A stretch of 64,000 bases of DNA, taken from positions 93,501 to 157,500 of the forward strand of contig JAODUO010000645.1 of the NCBI GenBank assembly GCA_025642075.2, given 5' to 3'. A program made the position numbers and the translations under genes. Every line of letters starts with the position of its first letter. Positions within the stretch are counted from its first letter, which is position 1. Origin of the DNA: Ridgeia piscesae (lineage: Eukaryota > Annelida > Polychaeta > Sabellida > Siboglinidae). The notes under the pieces were generated by a model. That model was not told the origin of the DNA. It made no database searches and saw only the letters and a program-made list of their open reading frames with translations. Shown here piece after piece: positions 27,101 through 38,530 of this stretch.

Positions 27101-30100
27101 TAGTTTTAATTGTAGTTGCAACTGGGTAGGTTTTGTTAATACTTCTAGATGCATAGACCTAAATTGTTACACCTTAATCATAACTATAGTACGGTACCAG
27201 GTTTTTGTGTTCTTATTTCTTAATCTATAATTATTATGTGCACTGTTAGATTTATATATTTGACTACTGACTTGTTCCATGCAGACTACCCAGGTATGTG
27301 TTTTTAATCACCAACAAACTGTGTCACATGCCATAGAAGTGACACAGTAACAGTTAATACACCTGCCAGTCTACCACTGACACAGGAATATTATTATGTC
27401 CATAAGCTTAAAAACACACTTATTGTGTTAATAAGTAGCCATACAACTAATAATTCAAAAGATAGCCAGTCAAATTTCCGTTTTTTACTTTTAACCAATA
27501 TTTTGTCGACCACTGGACTGAAGGGTTTATTTCCCTCCAGATGTTGTTGCGATGTTGTTATCCTGGTGCTGTGAAATATGCCTGTTGTATTATCTTGGTT
27601 TCCAAACAGGCCATATAAACTGCACCGTCGGCAAATAAACTGTGGATGTAACATTGTTTCGGTGATGTATAGAAGAAGTTGCTCCCAGCGGAGGACTGAT
27701 GACTGTGTTGTTTCACTGGTAACTGGAGAACAGGATGGTAGGGAATATGTCCTGTCATACTCACCTGCAAGATCAAACAAATATACACAACGCAGAATAC
27801 AGCATCTTTTGTGTGGCTTTTAATAAAACCAGTCCAATGCAAAACACCTCACTCATAGACATAGCAAACATCACAGAGTGTGCACCAAGGAACTTCTTAT
27901 AGTTATAATTGCAGTGCAAAATGTTGAAGATTATAATAAAACATGCAGGCTTACACATCACACAGCACATGTCAGTTACTGTGATACAGTTAAAGCAAAA
28001 CAAACTCTGCGTTGTGTTAGCATAACAACACGACTGTACCACTGTGGGTAGTTGCTAACTGTTTACACCAATGTTTTCTTTCCCGTCAGACATGCGAATG
28101 AGAAGTGCAGCAGCCACGGTCGATGTGCCCGACATGGTAAGTCACACCTATTTCTTTTTATGGTGACAAACTTTACGAATGAAAGGATGTCGTTGGGTGA
28201 AATACAATACAATCTTCATAAAATCTGAAGGCCATAATCCAATAGTTGGGTGAAGGTTTTTGGACTTGTATTAAAGTTGTAAAAAAGGGCTCATTTGAAT
28301 TTATGATTGTTGACATGGCAACAGTAATGTCTGTTTGATCATCATCTGATTATAGTATTTCTGATCAGATACTTCGAATATGCAACTTATTGAGAAGCCA
28401 CAACAGGTGCAACTTGTTTCATACTCAGTCATATTTAATTGTAGTTCTTCACTCTTAGGACATTTGTAGTGTTTCAAATTGCGTTGTAGTAGCACTGTAG
28501 TAGCTCTTCACATATGTGCAATATGTTTCATTGTGACATTAACTTTAGCTCTTCAGATATGTGCAATGTGTTTTATTGTGACATTAACTTAAGCTCTTCA
28601 GATATGTGCAATATGTTTTCTTGTGGTATTTAACTTCAGCCTTGCAATATGTTTCATTGTTACATTTCAGGACACATTGCACACTTTCTTGCCCACGAAG
28701 AGGTCCTTGGTGTCTTCCCTTTCAAAAGAAGTTAGGGGCATGACAGCAGACAGACAAGTAAGATATTCTGCATTCATATAATCAGCAGACTAACACTAAC
28801 ACTAACGCTAACACTGTGTCATTGTAAACAGTCATCCCAGTAAATATGTATCATTGTAAATACTCACATGTGCATTCATCATCATTAATTCCAGACAACT
28901 ACGATCAACCAGTAGCAACCCTCTTTACATTCCTCGGGTAAAAACGAAAGCTGGATCCCGAGCTTTTTCTGTTGCTGTACCAACCGTGTGGAATTCACTT
29001 CCTGCCAGAAGGAAATATAGTTTCATTCCGTCAGCGTTTAAAAACCTATCTCCTTAAAGCTGCGTGTCCTCCGTAGATTCCCTGCACTTTCATCCATCCG
29101 TCAACGACTCGCACATTGTTATACGATTACAAGACTGCTTAATCCCTTGGTTTTGTCACGCCACTGAGAACGATCTTCAAGGATAATGGCACATAAGAAG
29201 TTGTCATCATCATTATTATTATTATTATGACATCATCATGTGTATTCTTATTGTTGTAAATAGTCAAAACATTATTCATTGAGCACTAGCATTCATCATT
29301 ATATATAACAATATAAATCAGTATACATGTATGTCATTGTTATTTTACAATATTCATCCTTGTGCACAATCATTCTGGTTGAACATCTTACCCAAATGAA
29401 ACCTGTGTTTAAAATTAATTCATCAATTTCTTGCATTTGATTACCAGTGCCACGGAGCTCTGATTATGAGGATATTGGTGCCGTAGAAGTTATTTATTAT
29501 TATTAGTATCGTTTATTATTAAGGTATGTCAGTTGGTGAACTGTCAGTGACGGAGAAACTCGGCTGTGTTACAAGTTAGTGAGAGACATACAATGACACT
29601 AACAGTGTACTGTTTGATGTGACCACAGGGCAAGAAGATCCTGATATTTGCGTGTTTCAACGTCCTGTGTTCAGTGATGCTGCTCGTGTGGTGCAATCAG
29701 ACTAACAGCATGGGTCAGTACATCTCACCCTTCGTCTCCCGTATGACTTTACAGGTTGCTTTAGAGCTAATGCAGGTTATGTAATTTGAGGCTTTACATT
29801 TTGTGTAAAAAATTAAGTTCTTTGTATAAATCCAATGCACATTGAGTCATTCAAAGAGTTATGATGTTGGTTTAAATAAATGTTCCCCTGAATTGGTTCA
29901 CTTGAAGAAGTTTGTTCCTGCATGTTTACATGACGTAGAGTCTTTGCGGGTTAAACAGACAACTTTCAAAAACGTTATTTGACACTTATTTGTGTATACA
30001 TTTATTTTATACACTTCCTAGACACCAGTTTATTATGCGCACAACACGTTAATTTAATTCTACTTTTTTCATAACATTTATTTCACTTTATAATAACTTT

Positions 30101-32880
30101 GTATTGATTGGGTAGTAGTTTCTTGCATTGCTGTTTGTTAATGCTGAATACTTTCTGTTGCACATTAGTGTGACTAGACATTAATTTATATTTATTTATG
30201 GAAACACTGTTGATGATCATTATTATTGGGTTACATTTCTGTTACTGTTGCAGCATTAACTGCCTACAGCTACTTGACAATCTTTGATTTATTCCGGTGA
30301 GTTTTACAGAGTCAGTAATGTGATTTAATTCATATTTAGTTACTTTAATCTACTGCAATTCATTCTGTATGTGGGAATTTTTATTTTTAGTAAACCAGTT
30401 TTTGTTGGTGTTTTATCAGTGCTTTTGCAAAATAACAAATTTGTAGAAAGCACCTGTCTTTTGAGTGTGACTAATGCATGCTGTAATCAGAGATTTTCAG
30501 AACTGGGAAGAAATAATTACAGAAAAATAGTTTTGACATATCCAACATAATTGTTACCATGGACTTGTAAAGACTATAACAAAACATATTGGTTGTCTAA
30601 GTGAAATAGTTTGTATAAAAATGAACTATACTGAAGACTGTTCAGCAATTTACAAATAAATAGCATCTTGTAGAATTGATTTAGGTGATCTTTCGTCTAC
30701 CATGGAGGTACATCACGGGCATCCATTGTTGCAGTTACATCATATTACTATCACTGGTTGTAACGTGATTGAGCTCATTCCCATAACTGTTTCTTTTCTG
30801 CCAGTTAGCGCTTTTAACATAACACACAGTGATGCTACCTTGGGAATGAATGACAACCCGATTTGTCCATAGGTAAAAGTAAATAACTCTTAAATAACTA
30901 CCTTTCCGGGTTTCAGTGACATTGTCAATTGGTAGGTAAGAGGCCGGTGAAAGTGAAGTGATTCTCAGTGCTTGAGAAGGTAACATAGAAGTAGCATATT
31001 AATGTAGAGATGAACAGATTTAAGATGTTTTGTTTTCACATTTCTGTATTGTTCTATTATGCAATTGAATCTCTTTCACTGACAGACGAAACAACTAAAG
31101 GTGTTTTATTTTCATGTTTTCGTGTTGTTCTATTACATGATTGACCCTCTCTATGACAGACTGTTGACGTGCCTCATATCAATGTGGGTCGGAAAACAGA
31201 AGCCAACGTGGAATTTCTCATTTGGGTGAGTTCTATGAATGTACATCATGTCATAATGTTCACTTACGTCAGATGTGTCAGTTTATAGCGTCTAGTGTGT
31301 GCTGTGGTACATTAGCTGCATTTCCCACTTACCATCTTTAGGATTGATAACAAGCTTTTCAATGTCTGCTAGTGCAAGATCAGATGTATGTGATGGTTTA
31401 AAGATTGGTGTATACCGTAGCAGTATATGTCTTCGCAGTACAACCAAAATAGTACAACGCATTATTTTAACATAATTGATCTATGAATGTGCTCATACGC
31501 AACATGCTGTCCTGTCCTGAAATGTTTAATATAAAGACATATTGCAATATTTATTTATACTATTTGTTGTTTTTCTTTCAGATATGAAAGATTTGAAGTT
31601 CTCGCAGTATTTTCAAGTACCCTGCTAGCCCAGTTGGGTGGACTGTTTATCTTCAAAGAAAGGTGCATATTTATGAGATATTGAAATCTTTATCACGACA
31701 GTGTTAGTCATTGGAGTTAATAATGTGTCACGTCTGTAAATGTGTAAAATAAAATGTACTATAGAAGCAGATTATGAGAGATGTCAAAATGTTTTATTAT
31801 CGGTTTATGTTCATAGACAGATCAATGGATTAGCATGTGTCAGTGAAAAAGGCATGACTTGGATTTTTTATTTTATAGCGTGGTATAATGTGAATGTTGT
31901 CTTCTGCTTACAGCATAGAAAGGATGCTGCAGCAACCTGAGATACACACGTACGTGACAATTGATGTTTAAGTCTTCTTTCATGTCTTAGTTGCCTGGAC
32001 TATTGTAAATAGCGATACCGATCTTTTTTGTATAGTTTTGCTTTGAGAACATGACCCATGATTAAAATGATATTTTAATCTATGCAAATGTTGCATTTTT
32101 GTAGTAGTTAAATGCGTGTCTAATTTGTTTTGATTTAGTTTATTTTGTTGTTTTATTTTATCACTCTCTTTGCAAGAACAGGAAGATGTTCAGTTTTGAA
32201 GTAGGTAGAATAATTACTGAATCACATGAAAGATACCTTGTAGTATTTCCAGATTTATGACATTTGCCAATTCCATATTGTTAATGATTGTAGAAAAATC
32301 ATGGATTGCCTTTACCCTGCATGTGTAAACAAAATAAATTTGGCTTCAATATTTTCCTTGTAAGAATAGTTTCCTCCATACTATTGGTCTTAGCATCCAA
32401 TGCAAAACATCATTGTTTTTAGTTTTACACGTAATTATTTACACTTCTGTCGGTGAATGCCAGTACTGATTCATTAATGTGATGCCGTATTTTCCAACAG
32501 GGGGCGCCTCCTCATGGGCACGTCCGTTGGTTATTTCTTCCACCTGGCGGTGACCTATAACATGGACAACAAAGCATTCAACCACGTCATCGAGGCGTCA
32601 AGTTCAAGCTGGCTACAGGAACATGTGACTGACATGAGTGAGAGGTTTGTCACTTGCTGCCGTCTAAGATCTAACCAGATGCTTCAGATAACATGTGAAC
32701 TAGGCAGCCCTAGGCACATCGAGAATCTAACAAGTTTCCACTTTCTATGTCTACTTTTAACTGGGAGTGTCCATGTTCAGTCTCTCGTCTTTGCCACATG
32801 TATACATAACCATGTCATGTCAACACACACATACATACACACATACACGCACGCACGCACGCACGCACGCACGCACACAG

Positions 32881-32918
<38 letters not shown>

Positions 32919-34220
32919 AATGCAACAAGCAAGTCTGTATCACATAAAACAGTTAAAAAAAATTGGCTGAAATTGGATGCATTCTCAGTAAACAATTTAT
33001 TATACCAATTGTTATGCTTTCTCTATTTTTATTCTGAAAGTGCATGGCCATGATATTCAGTCACAGTTGCATAGAATATTTTCAATAAAAACCTATAATA
33101 AATTCTTATCTGGTTTTCTTTTGCACAAGTAAAAAGTAGCAGAAAACCATTCTGTATTTACCGAATTGTATGTCCTAGAAGTCAGACTATTGACTAAATC
33201 TATACACCATTCACGACCTGATGTGTGTAACTAGTTAAGCACAACTTGACAAGAATCTAAGCACTAACAGTCTGCTATACGTGGCCTGTCTGTGTCTCAT
33301 GTGTGTTGTTGTCCTTTCACTTTCAGTATCTGCCACGTTGTGCCTGGTCTCAGTAAGTTGCTGCTGCCGCGACTCAACCCATTTGCACTGATTGGTAGCG
33401 CAGGAGCCGCAGCCCTCCTGGCCACCTACATCGCCATTGACGTCAAGTAAGTCGCTAGAGTCAGTCAGCCCCACTGTTACCGTCTGTGGTAGCTTTGGCA
33501 ATAATAATTAGGTTTTGTTTTTACATCAGGAACCACACAAAATTATAATATGCCTTTAATCTATCAACTAGGAATGTATTTTTAAAAGGTAATTATTTTG
33601 AGGTATTTTGTTTTCTAAGTGAATAAATGAAATGGTGAGATATTCACTGGATGGCACTACTGCAGCGTGTTTGAATTACCAGGACATTATTAAAGTCACA
33701 ATTGGCATCAGAGTAATTTAAATAATCACTGGGCATGTTTTTATCATAAAATTATACAGGAGATAAGTCTGTGTGTGTTAAGACTACCCATATAATACAC
33801 ATTGCATAAGTATGGTATGAATACTGCACTGGTTATGGAAATGTTTCAATGTGATTAGTCCAGTGAAACAAAGATTAATTGACTGATCCAATGTGTCACC
33901 GTTTGCCTGTATCTCAATTAAAACTATGCAAGCTTTGCACTTTAATTATTTGGATGTTTGTGTCACTGGGGACCAAATGAAGTGTCTTTGTTCCTACAGT
34001 GAGTACTACACGGCTGACACGTGGGCAGCCATCTGGATCGCAGCCATGACCTGGGGCACTATGTTCCCCATGTGTGTCTACAGCGGCAAGATCCTCCTGC
34101 AGGTGAACTTACTGACCTGACACACACGTCTGGTGCACTAACTAGTGGATACAACAGTGGTCTGTCATGATTAAGGCACACGCACGCACACACACACACA
34201 CACACACTACACCGTACACA

Positions 34221-34252
<32 letters not shown>

Positions 34253-34356
34253 CATACACTACACCATACACACGCACGCACACACTACACCATACACGCA
34301 TGCACACACACACAGACTACACCATACACACACGCATGCACACACACACACACCAT

Positions 34357-34392
<36 letters not shown>

Positions 34393-34737
34393 GCACACAC
34401 ACATACACCATATCCACACTATACCACACACACACCACATGCACGCACGCGCGCACACACACATTACACCATACACACACACGCACGCACGCACACACTA
34501 CACCATACACGCACACACACACATGCACACACATCGACTACACCATACACACACGCATGCATACACACACACACACACACACACACCATACGCGCACACA
34601 AACACACACACACACACATACACCACACACACACACACACACCATACGCACACACACATACACATACACCATATACATACTACACCACACTACACCCCAC
34701 ACACACACCACACCACACCACACCACACCACACCACA

Positions 34738-34798
<61 letters not shown>

Positions 34799-34880
34799 AT
34801 ATACACACACACACACACAACACCACAACACACCACCACACCACACCACACCACACCACACCACACCACACCACACCACA

Positions 34881-34920
<40 letters not shown>

Positions 34921-34938
34921 CACACACACACTACACCA

Positions 34939-35000
<62 letters not shown>

Positions 35001-37126
35001 CACCATTCACACCTTCCTAGAGAAGTCGAGATGGTGTTCGACTGAACAGACCTTTTCACTCATCTGATGTGTTGTTGTTGTTGTGTAGACGACTCCATCC
35101 TACATCATTGGTCAGCTGGACAAGTGCATCCGGGAGGCGTCCACACTGGACGGAGTGCTCGAGTTCCGACACGAACACTTCTGGACATTGGCATTTGGCA
35201 CAATGGTAGGTGCAGCATACACACAGCATACACACAGCATACCAACACACCCACAGCATACCAACACACCCACAGCATACCAACACCCCCACAGCATACC
35301 AACATACCCACAGCATACCAACATCCCACAGCATACCAACACACTCACAGCATACCAACACACCCACAGCATACCAACATACCCACAGCATACCAACACG
35401 CCCACAGCATACCAACACACCCACAGCATACCAACACACCCACAGCATACCAACATACCCACAGCATACCAACACACCCACAGCATACCAACATACCCAC
35501 AACATACCCACAGCATACCAACACCCCAGAGCATACCAACATACCCACAGCATACCAACATACACACAGCATACCAACACACTCACATCATACCAACACA
35601 CCCACATCATACCAACACACCCACAGCATACCAACACACCTACAGCATACCAACACACCCCACAGCATACCAACACACCCCACAGCATACCAATACACCC
35701 ACAGCATACCAACACCCCCACAGCATACCAACATACCACAGCATACCAACATACCCACAGCATACCAACATACCCACAGCATACCAACATACCCACAGCA
35801 TACCAACATACACACAGCATACAAACACACTCACAGCATACCAACACACCCACAGCATACCAACACCCCCACAGCATACCAACACCCCCACAGCATACCA
35901 ACATACCCACAGCATACCAACATACCCACAACATACCAACACCCCCACAGCATACCAACATACCCACAGCATACCAACATTACAGAGTACACTATTTCTA
36001 CTGATGACACACCCGTGACATTGTCCCACTGACACATTGTGGTGTTGACAATGTTCTTGTATTCAAAATCATTGCTAAGGATCAAACTTGATATTACAGA
36101 GCAAAGTTGGGTTTAAGAGCTCTCAACAACATTAGTGAAATGATCCCCTGGACATGCATTAAACTGAATAATACAGTTTATTTGCCATAGCATAGCGCCA
36201 CATCTGTAATTCACAACATATTACTATTCAAAATACATATTCAAAGTACATAAAAAGGATATGTGTATATAATAATAATACGTATACTAATATTTTAAAA
36301 TAGATAATAAAGATATATATGTAATGGTATATAAGTAACTAAAATTAATATAGTATTAAATAGTCTAGCATTTCTAAAAATAAATAACCTGTTAAGCATA
36401 AAATACACAATCCAGCAAATACTTACATAACAATAATACTGATAATGAATGTATATGTATAAGTATGGTTAATAATAATAAATAATTTAGTATATGTAAA
36501 AATTAATAAATAGTGTATATTATGTATTGATAATAATAAATAATTTAGTAAAAATTAATTAACTTGGCACATGACATTTCTGTCCAACTGCCCTGTTGTG
36601 TCTTCAGGCAGGTTCTGTACATGTTCGTATCCGCCGGGACGCGGACGAGCAGATGGTGTTGTCACACGTCTACCACCGCCTCTCCAACCTCCTCTCTGTC
36701 CTCACCATCCAAGTCTTCAAAGACGACTGGTCGCGACCTTCGACCTATCAGATTCTCGGCGACTCATCCCTCCTGTCGAAGATGCGTCCGGGGTCGACAC
36801 CGCCGAAGATGGCGTCGCACAGTCACAGCCACGGTCCCAGCGGTGCTGCACATTCGCACTCACATAACAGCAGCATTACACACAACATCACACCTGAACT
36901 GTTCGCAGCACCAGCGTACGACACACAAAGGGCATCACCGAGAACAGTTGATCCGCTGGCAAAATCGTCAGCATTCACGTCGGCTAACTTGGTGACACCG
37001 CCAGCATGTGCAGGACACTCTCATCTAGGCAGCGGTCCAGTAGGTGGCGCTTCTCAGCACGCCGTCGAACTTGACAGTAGTAAGCATCACGGTCATAGTC
37101 ATAATCATCACGGCCACAGTCATTGA
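24097..37126 (+). CDS. SLC30A6: SLC30A6 (zinc transporter ZnT6), 13 coding exons
   Basis: Exons: 24097-24112, 28090-28136, 28671-28757, 29629-29713, 30254-30296, 31160-31225, 31582-31662, 31914-31949, 32501-32644, 33327-33446, 34000-34102, 35089-35205, 36608-37126. All junctions are GT-AG with compatible phases; the product is 487 residues against about 461 in human. Family signatures include ALTAYSYLTIFDLF, YERFEVLAVFSSTLLAQLG, SSSWLQEHVTDMS, NPFALIGSAG, MFPMCVYSGKILLQ and HEHFWTLAFGT, then the cytosolic domain with VRIRRDADEQMVLSHV and FKDDW. There are six predicted membrane spans. The transport-site HxxxD of transmembrane helix 2 reads LTIFD here, and helix 5 also lacks HxxxD, as in other ZnT6 proteins. 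ZnT6 is the non-catalytic partner of ZnT5 that delivers zinc to secretory-pathway enzymes. Unlike human ZnT6, the tail is histidine-rich (residues 386-401 and 475-487). Exon 1 (MASNT) is the least certain: it rests on a good start context, a GTAAAC donor and correct phase. Confidence 0.93.
24655..24850. repeat. Degenerate TTTCAATTCCAATT tandem tract
   Basis: Roughly 10-22-bp imperfect repeats of CAATTCCAATT and TTTCTTTCAATTC. A second block of the same sequence type lies at 25520-25690. Confidence 0.75.
25520..25690. repeat. Second CAATTCCAATT tandem tract
   Basis: Same motif family as 24655-24850, in the same inferred intron, about 0.7 kb away. Confidence 0.75.
28503..28670 (+). repeat. ~47-bp tandem repeat ending exactly at a splice acceptor
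   Basis: Three to four diverged units built on AGCTCTTCAGATATGTGCAA then TATGTTTCATTGTGACATTAACTT. The last, shortened unit ends TTGTTACATTTCAG, which is the acceptor of the SLC30A6 exon at 28671. Confidence 0.8.
28893..29230 (+). mobile_element. LINE (CR1/L2-like) 3' fragment
   Basis: The frame at 28893-29057 encodes RQLRSTSSNPLYIPRVKTKA, then AFSVAVPTVWNSLPARRKYS and an FKNLSP end before a stop. This R-S-x-x-N-P/P-R-V-K-T / AFSVAVPxVWNSLP pattern is characteristic of the C-terminus of non-LTR retrotransposon reverse transcriptases. A short 3' tail follows, ending in CATCATTATTATTATTATTA at about 29205-29227. It is 5'-truncated and sits in an SLC30A6 intron. Confidence 0.85.
31020..31160 (+). 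repeat. Tandem duplication containing a splice acceptor
   Basis: Two units of about 70 bp. The first runs from TTAAGATGTTTTGTTTTCAC to TCTCTTTCACTGACAG (AG at about 31084). The second runs from TAAAGGTGTTTTATTTTCAT to CTCTCTATGACAG, whose AG at 31158-31159 is the acceptor of the SLC30A6 exon at 31160. The upstream copy keeps a plausible pyrimidine tract and AG, so it could act as a decoy. Confidence 0.8.
32822..32920. repeat. (CA)n / (GCAC)n microsatellite
   Basis: CACA and GCACGCAC tracts in the SLC30A6 intron after the exon ending at 32644. Confidence 0.95.
34160..35000. repeat. ~840-bp compound (CA)n/(CACAC-CA)n microsatellite
   Basis: It fills most of the SLC30A6 intron between exons ending at 34102 and starting at 35089. 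It mixes pure CA runs with ACACCATACAC, ACACCACACC and GCACGCACGCAC variants. The long histidine/threonine and valine/cysteine frames across it are repeat artefacts. Confidence 0.97.
35013..35060 (+). mobile_element. SINE 3' fragment
   Basis: TAGAGAAGTCGAGATGGTGT followed by TCGACTGAACAGACC closely matches the 3' part of the full-length SINE at about 62630-62665 (CAGAGAAGTCGAGATGGTGT). It lies between the CA tract and the exon at 35089. Confidence 0.65.
35210..35985. repeat. 19-bp minisatellite, about 40 units
   Basis: Unit CATACCAACACACCCACAG with A/C variants, beginning 5 bases after the GT donor of the SLC30A6 exon ending at 35205. Units end in CCCACAG, an acceptor-like string. Long open frames on both strands here are repeat artefacts. 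Confidence 0.95.
36220..36560. repeat. AT-rich low-complexity tract
   Basis: Repeated AATAATAAATAATTTAGTA-type sequence immediately upstream of the last SLC30A6 exon's acceptor region. Confidence 0.7.
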
Positions 37127-37830
37127 CAGCACTCGGATAGTTATGTTGTTAAATATTATTTAATATTAATATTATTAAATATTAATATTAAAGTCACACG
37201 TGAATGTTGGCTTTGGCTATGATAAATGTTGGTGTTGGAAGGGAAAAATGTACTTAATCAACACAAGCATGATGCGATCAAGAAAAAGACACATCATAAT
37301 ATTTTATCACAATGATATAATTATTACAGAGGTCATGCTCAGTAATATTATTGAGACAATGTGGAACTGGGGGTTTGGAATCATTTCTGACGTTTGGAAT
37401 TGTTCATAAACTTCTAGATAGGGTTGTGATGATACTGTATGCCTTACTTGCAGCTGGCACGGGAGAAACTGTAGATCTGCAGGAATGGAATGAACACGTC
37501 AACAGGACAATTGGGAGTAGGACATTTGATAGATCATAGCTTGGAGACGATTGCGTGACTACATAGCAATCTCAGTTGCAGTTTGTAAAAAATTAGGCAA
37601 CACTAATTAATATACTAAGTTAATGTTAAAGTTGAATGTCCAAGCGTTGATCACTTGTGCCAATAAAATAATAAAAGAGACCGAGTGAGTAAACTTGGCT
37701 TTGAAGGAACGGTTTATCTCCTTCGGGATAAGGGTGCCTTTGTGAAGTTGTAAATAAATGTTACTGCAATGATGTGCCACTTGAATATCTAGTCTGATGA
37801 TGACAATAAAATGTACTGTCTGGGTGGTTT
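37127..37830 (+). other. SLC30A6 3' untranslated region
   Basis: AATAAA hexamers occur at 37662-37667, 37753-37758 and 37805-37810. Any could end the SLC30A6 transcript. No coding signal is seen. Confidence 0.55.
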
Positions 37831-37863
37831 CCAAGACTTCCGATATATTTGCCTTCGATTGAG

Positions 37864-38255
37864 GGCAAGTATCATTACTTTACTTATGGCAAGTATCATT
37901 ACTTTACCTATGGCAAGTATCATTACTTTACCTATGGCAAGTATCATTATTTTACCTATGGCAAGTATCATTACTTTACCTATGGCAAGTATCATTACTT
38001 TACCTATGGCATGTATCATTACTTTACCTATGGCAAGTATCATTACTTTACCTATGGCAAGTATCATTACTTTACCTATGGCAAGTATCATTACTTTACC
38101 TATGGCAAGTATCATTACTTTACCTATGGCAAGTATCATTACTTTACCTATGGCAAGTATCATTACTTTACTTATGGCAAGTATCATTACTTTACCTATG
38201 GCAAGTATCATTACTTTACTTATGGCAAGTATCATTACTTTACTTATGTCACCCC
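37864..38255. repeat. 24-bp minisatellite, about 16 units
   Basis: Near-perfect unit ATGGCAAGTATCATTACTTT plus ACCT. Because 24 bp is 8 codons, several frames stay open (MASIITLP and GKYHYFTY periods), but there are no gene signals. It starts just downstream of the SLC30A6 poly-A signals. Confidence 0.95.
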
Positions 38256-38279
38256 TCCTGGGACATCAGGGCTTTACGC

Positions 38280-38530
38280 AGGACCACATTATTGCCAGTC
38301 ACACGTTTTGGTGAACACATGGATGTTAACTGTTAAGCCAGTTTATAAACTTTTAAATGTGTCTGATGATCTGAAATGCACTACAAACACACGTGACACC
38401 ATTTACACTCACTTCTAAGGCATAACTGACAATATCTATGGTTTTGGAACACCTTTTTGCTCCTTCATTTTTTACCCGTCCACCACGGTTTTTACCTGTC
38501 TAAATGACGGGTCTGCATAAAGCTATGTAG
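38280..38530 (+). repeat. Dispersed repeat, copy B
   Basis: It shares with copies at 15510-16345 and 51465-51775 the ordered landmarks ACACGTTTTGGTGAACACAT...GTTAACT, CTGAAATGCACTACAAACAC, GTGACACC, CCTTTTTGCTCC and ACCCGTCCACCACGG. No coding capacity. Confidence 0.65.

Larger units (their letters stand above)
24113..28089 (+). other. SLC30A6 first intron
   Basis: About 4 kb, AT-rich. Two blocks (24655-24850 and 25520-25690) are degenerate tandem runs of a TTTCAATTCCAATTCAA-type motif. No further exon is required or evident. This is provisional because it depends on the inferred first exon. Confidence 0.5.

Noticed and set aside
34167..36085. Long His/Thr, Val/Cys and GMLWVCWYAV frames on both strands
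   Set aside because: They translate the CA microsatellite and the 19-bp array in SLC30A6 introns, and the true exons on either side are accounted for.
37789..38418. MASIITLP / GKYHYFTY / MILAIGKV frames
   Set aside because: The 24-bp unit is open in several frames on both strands at once, which indicates a repeat, not coding sequence.
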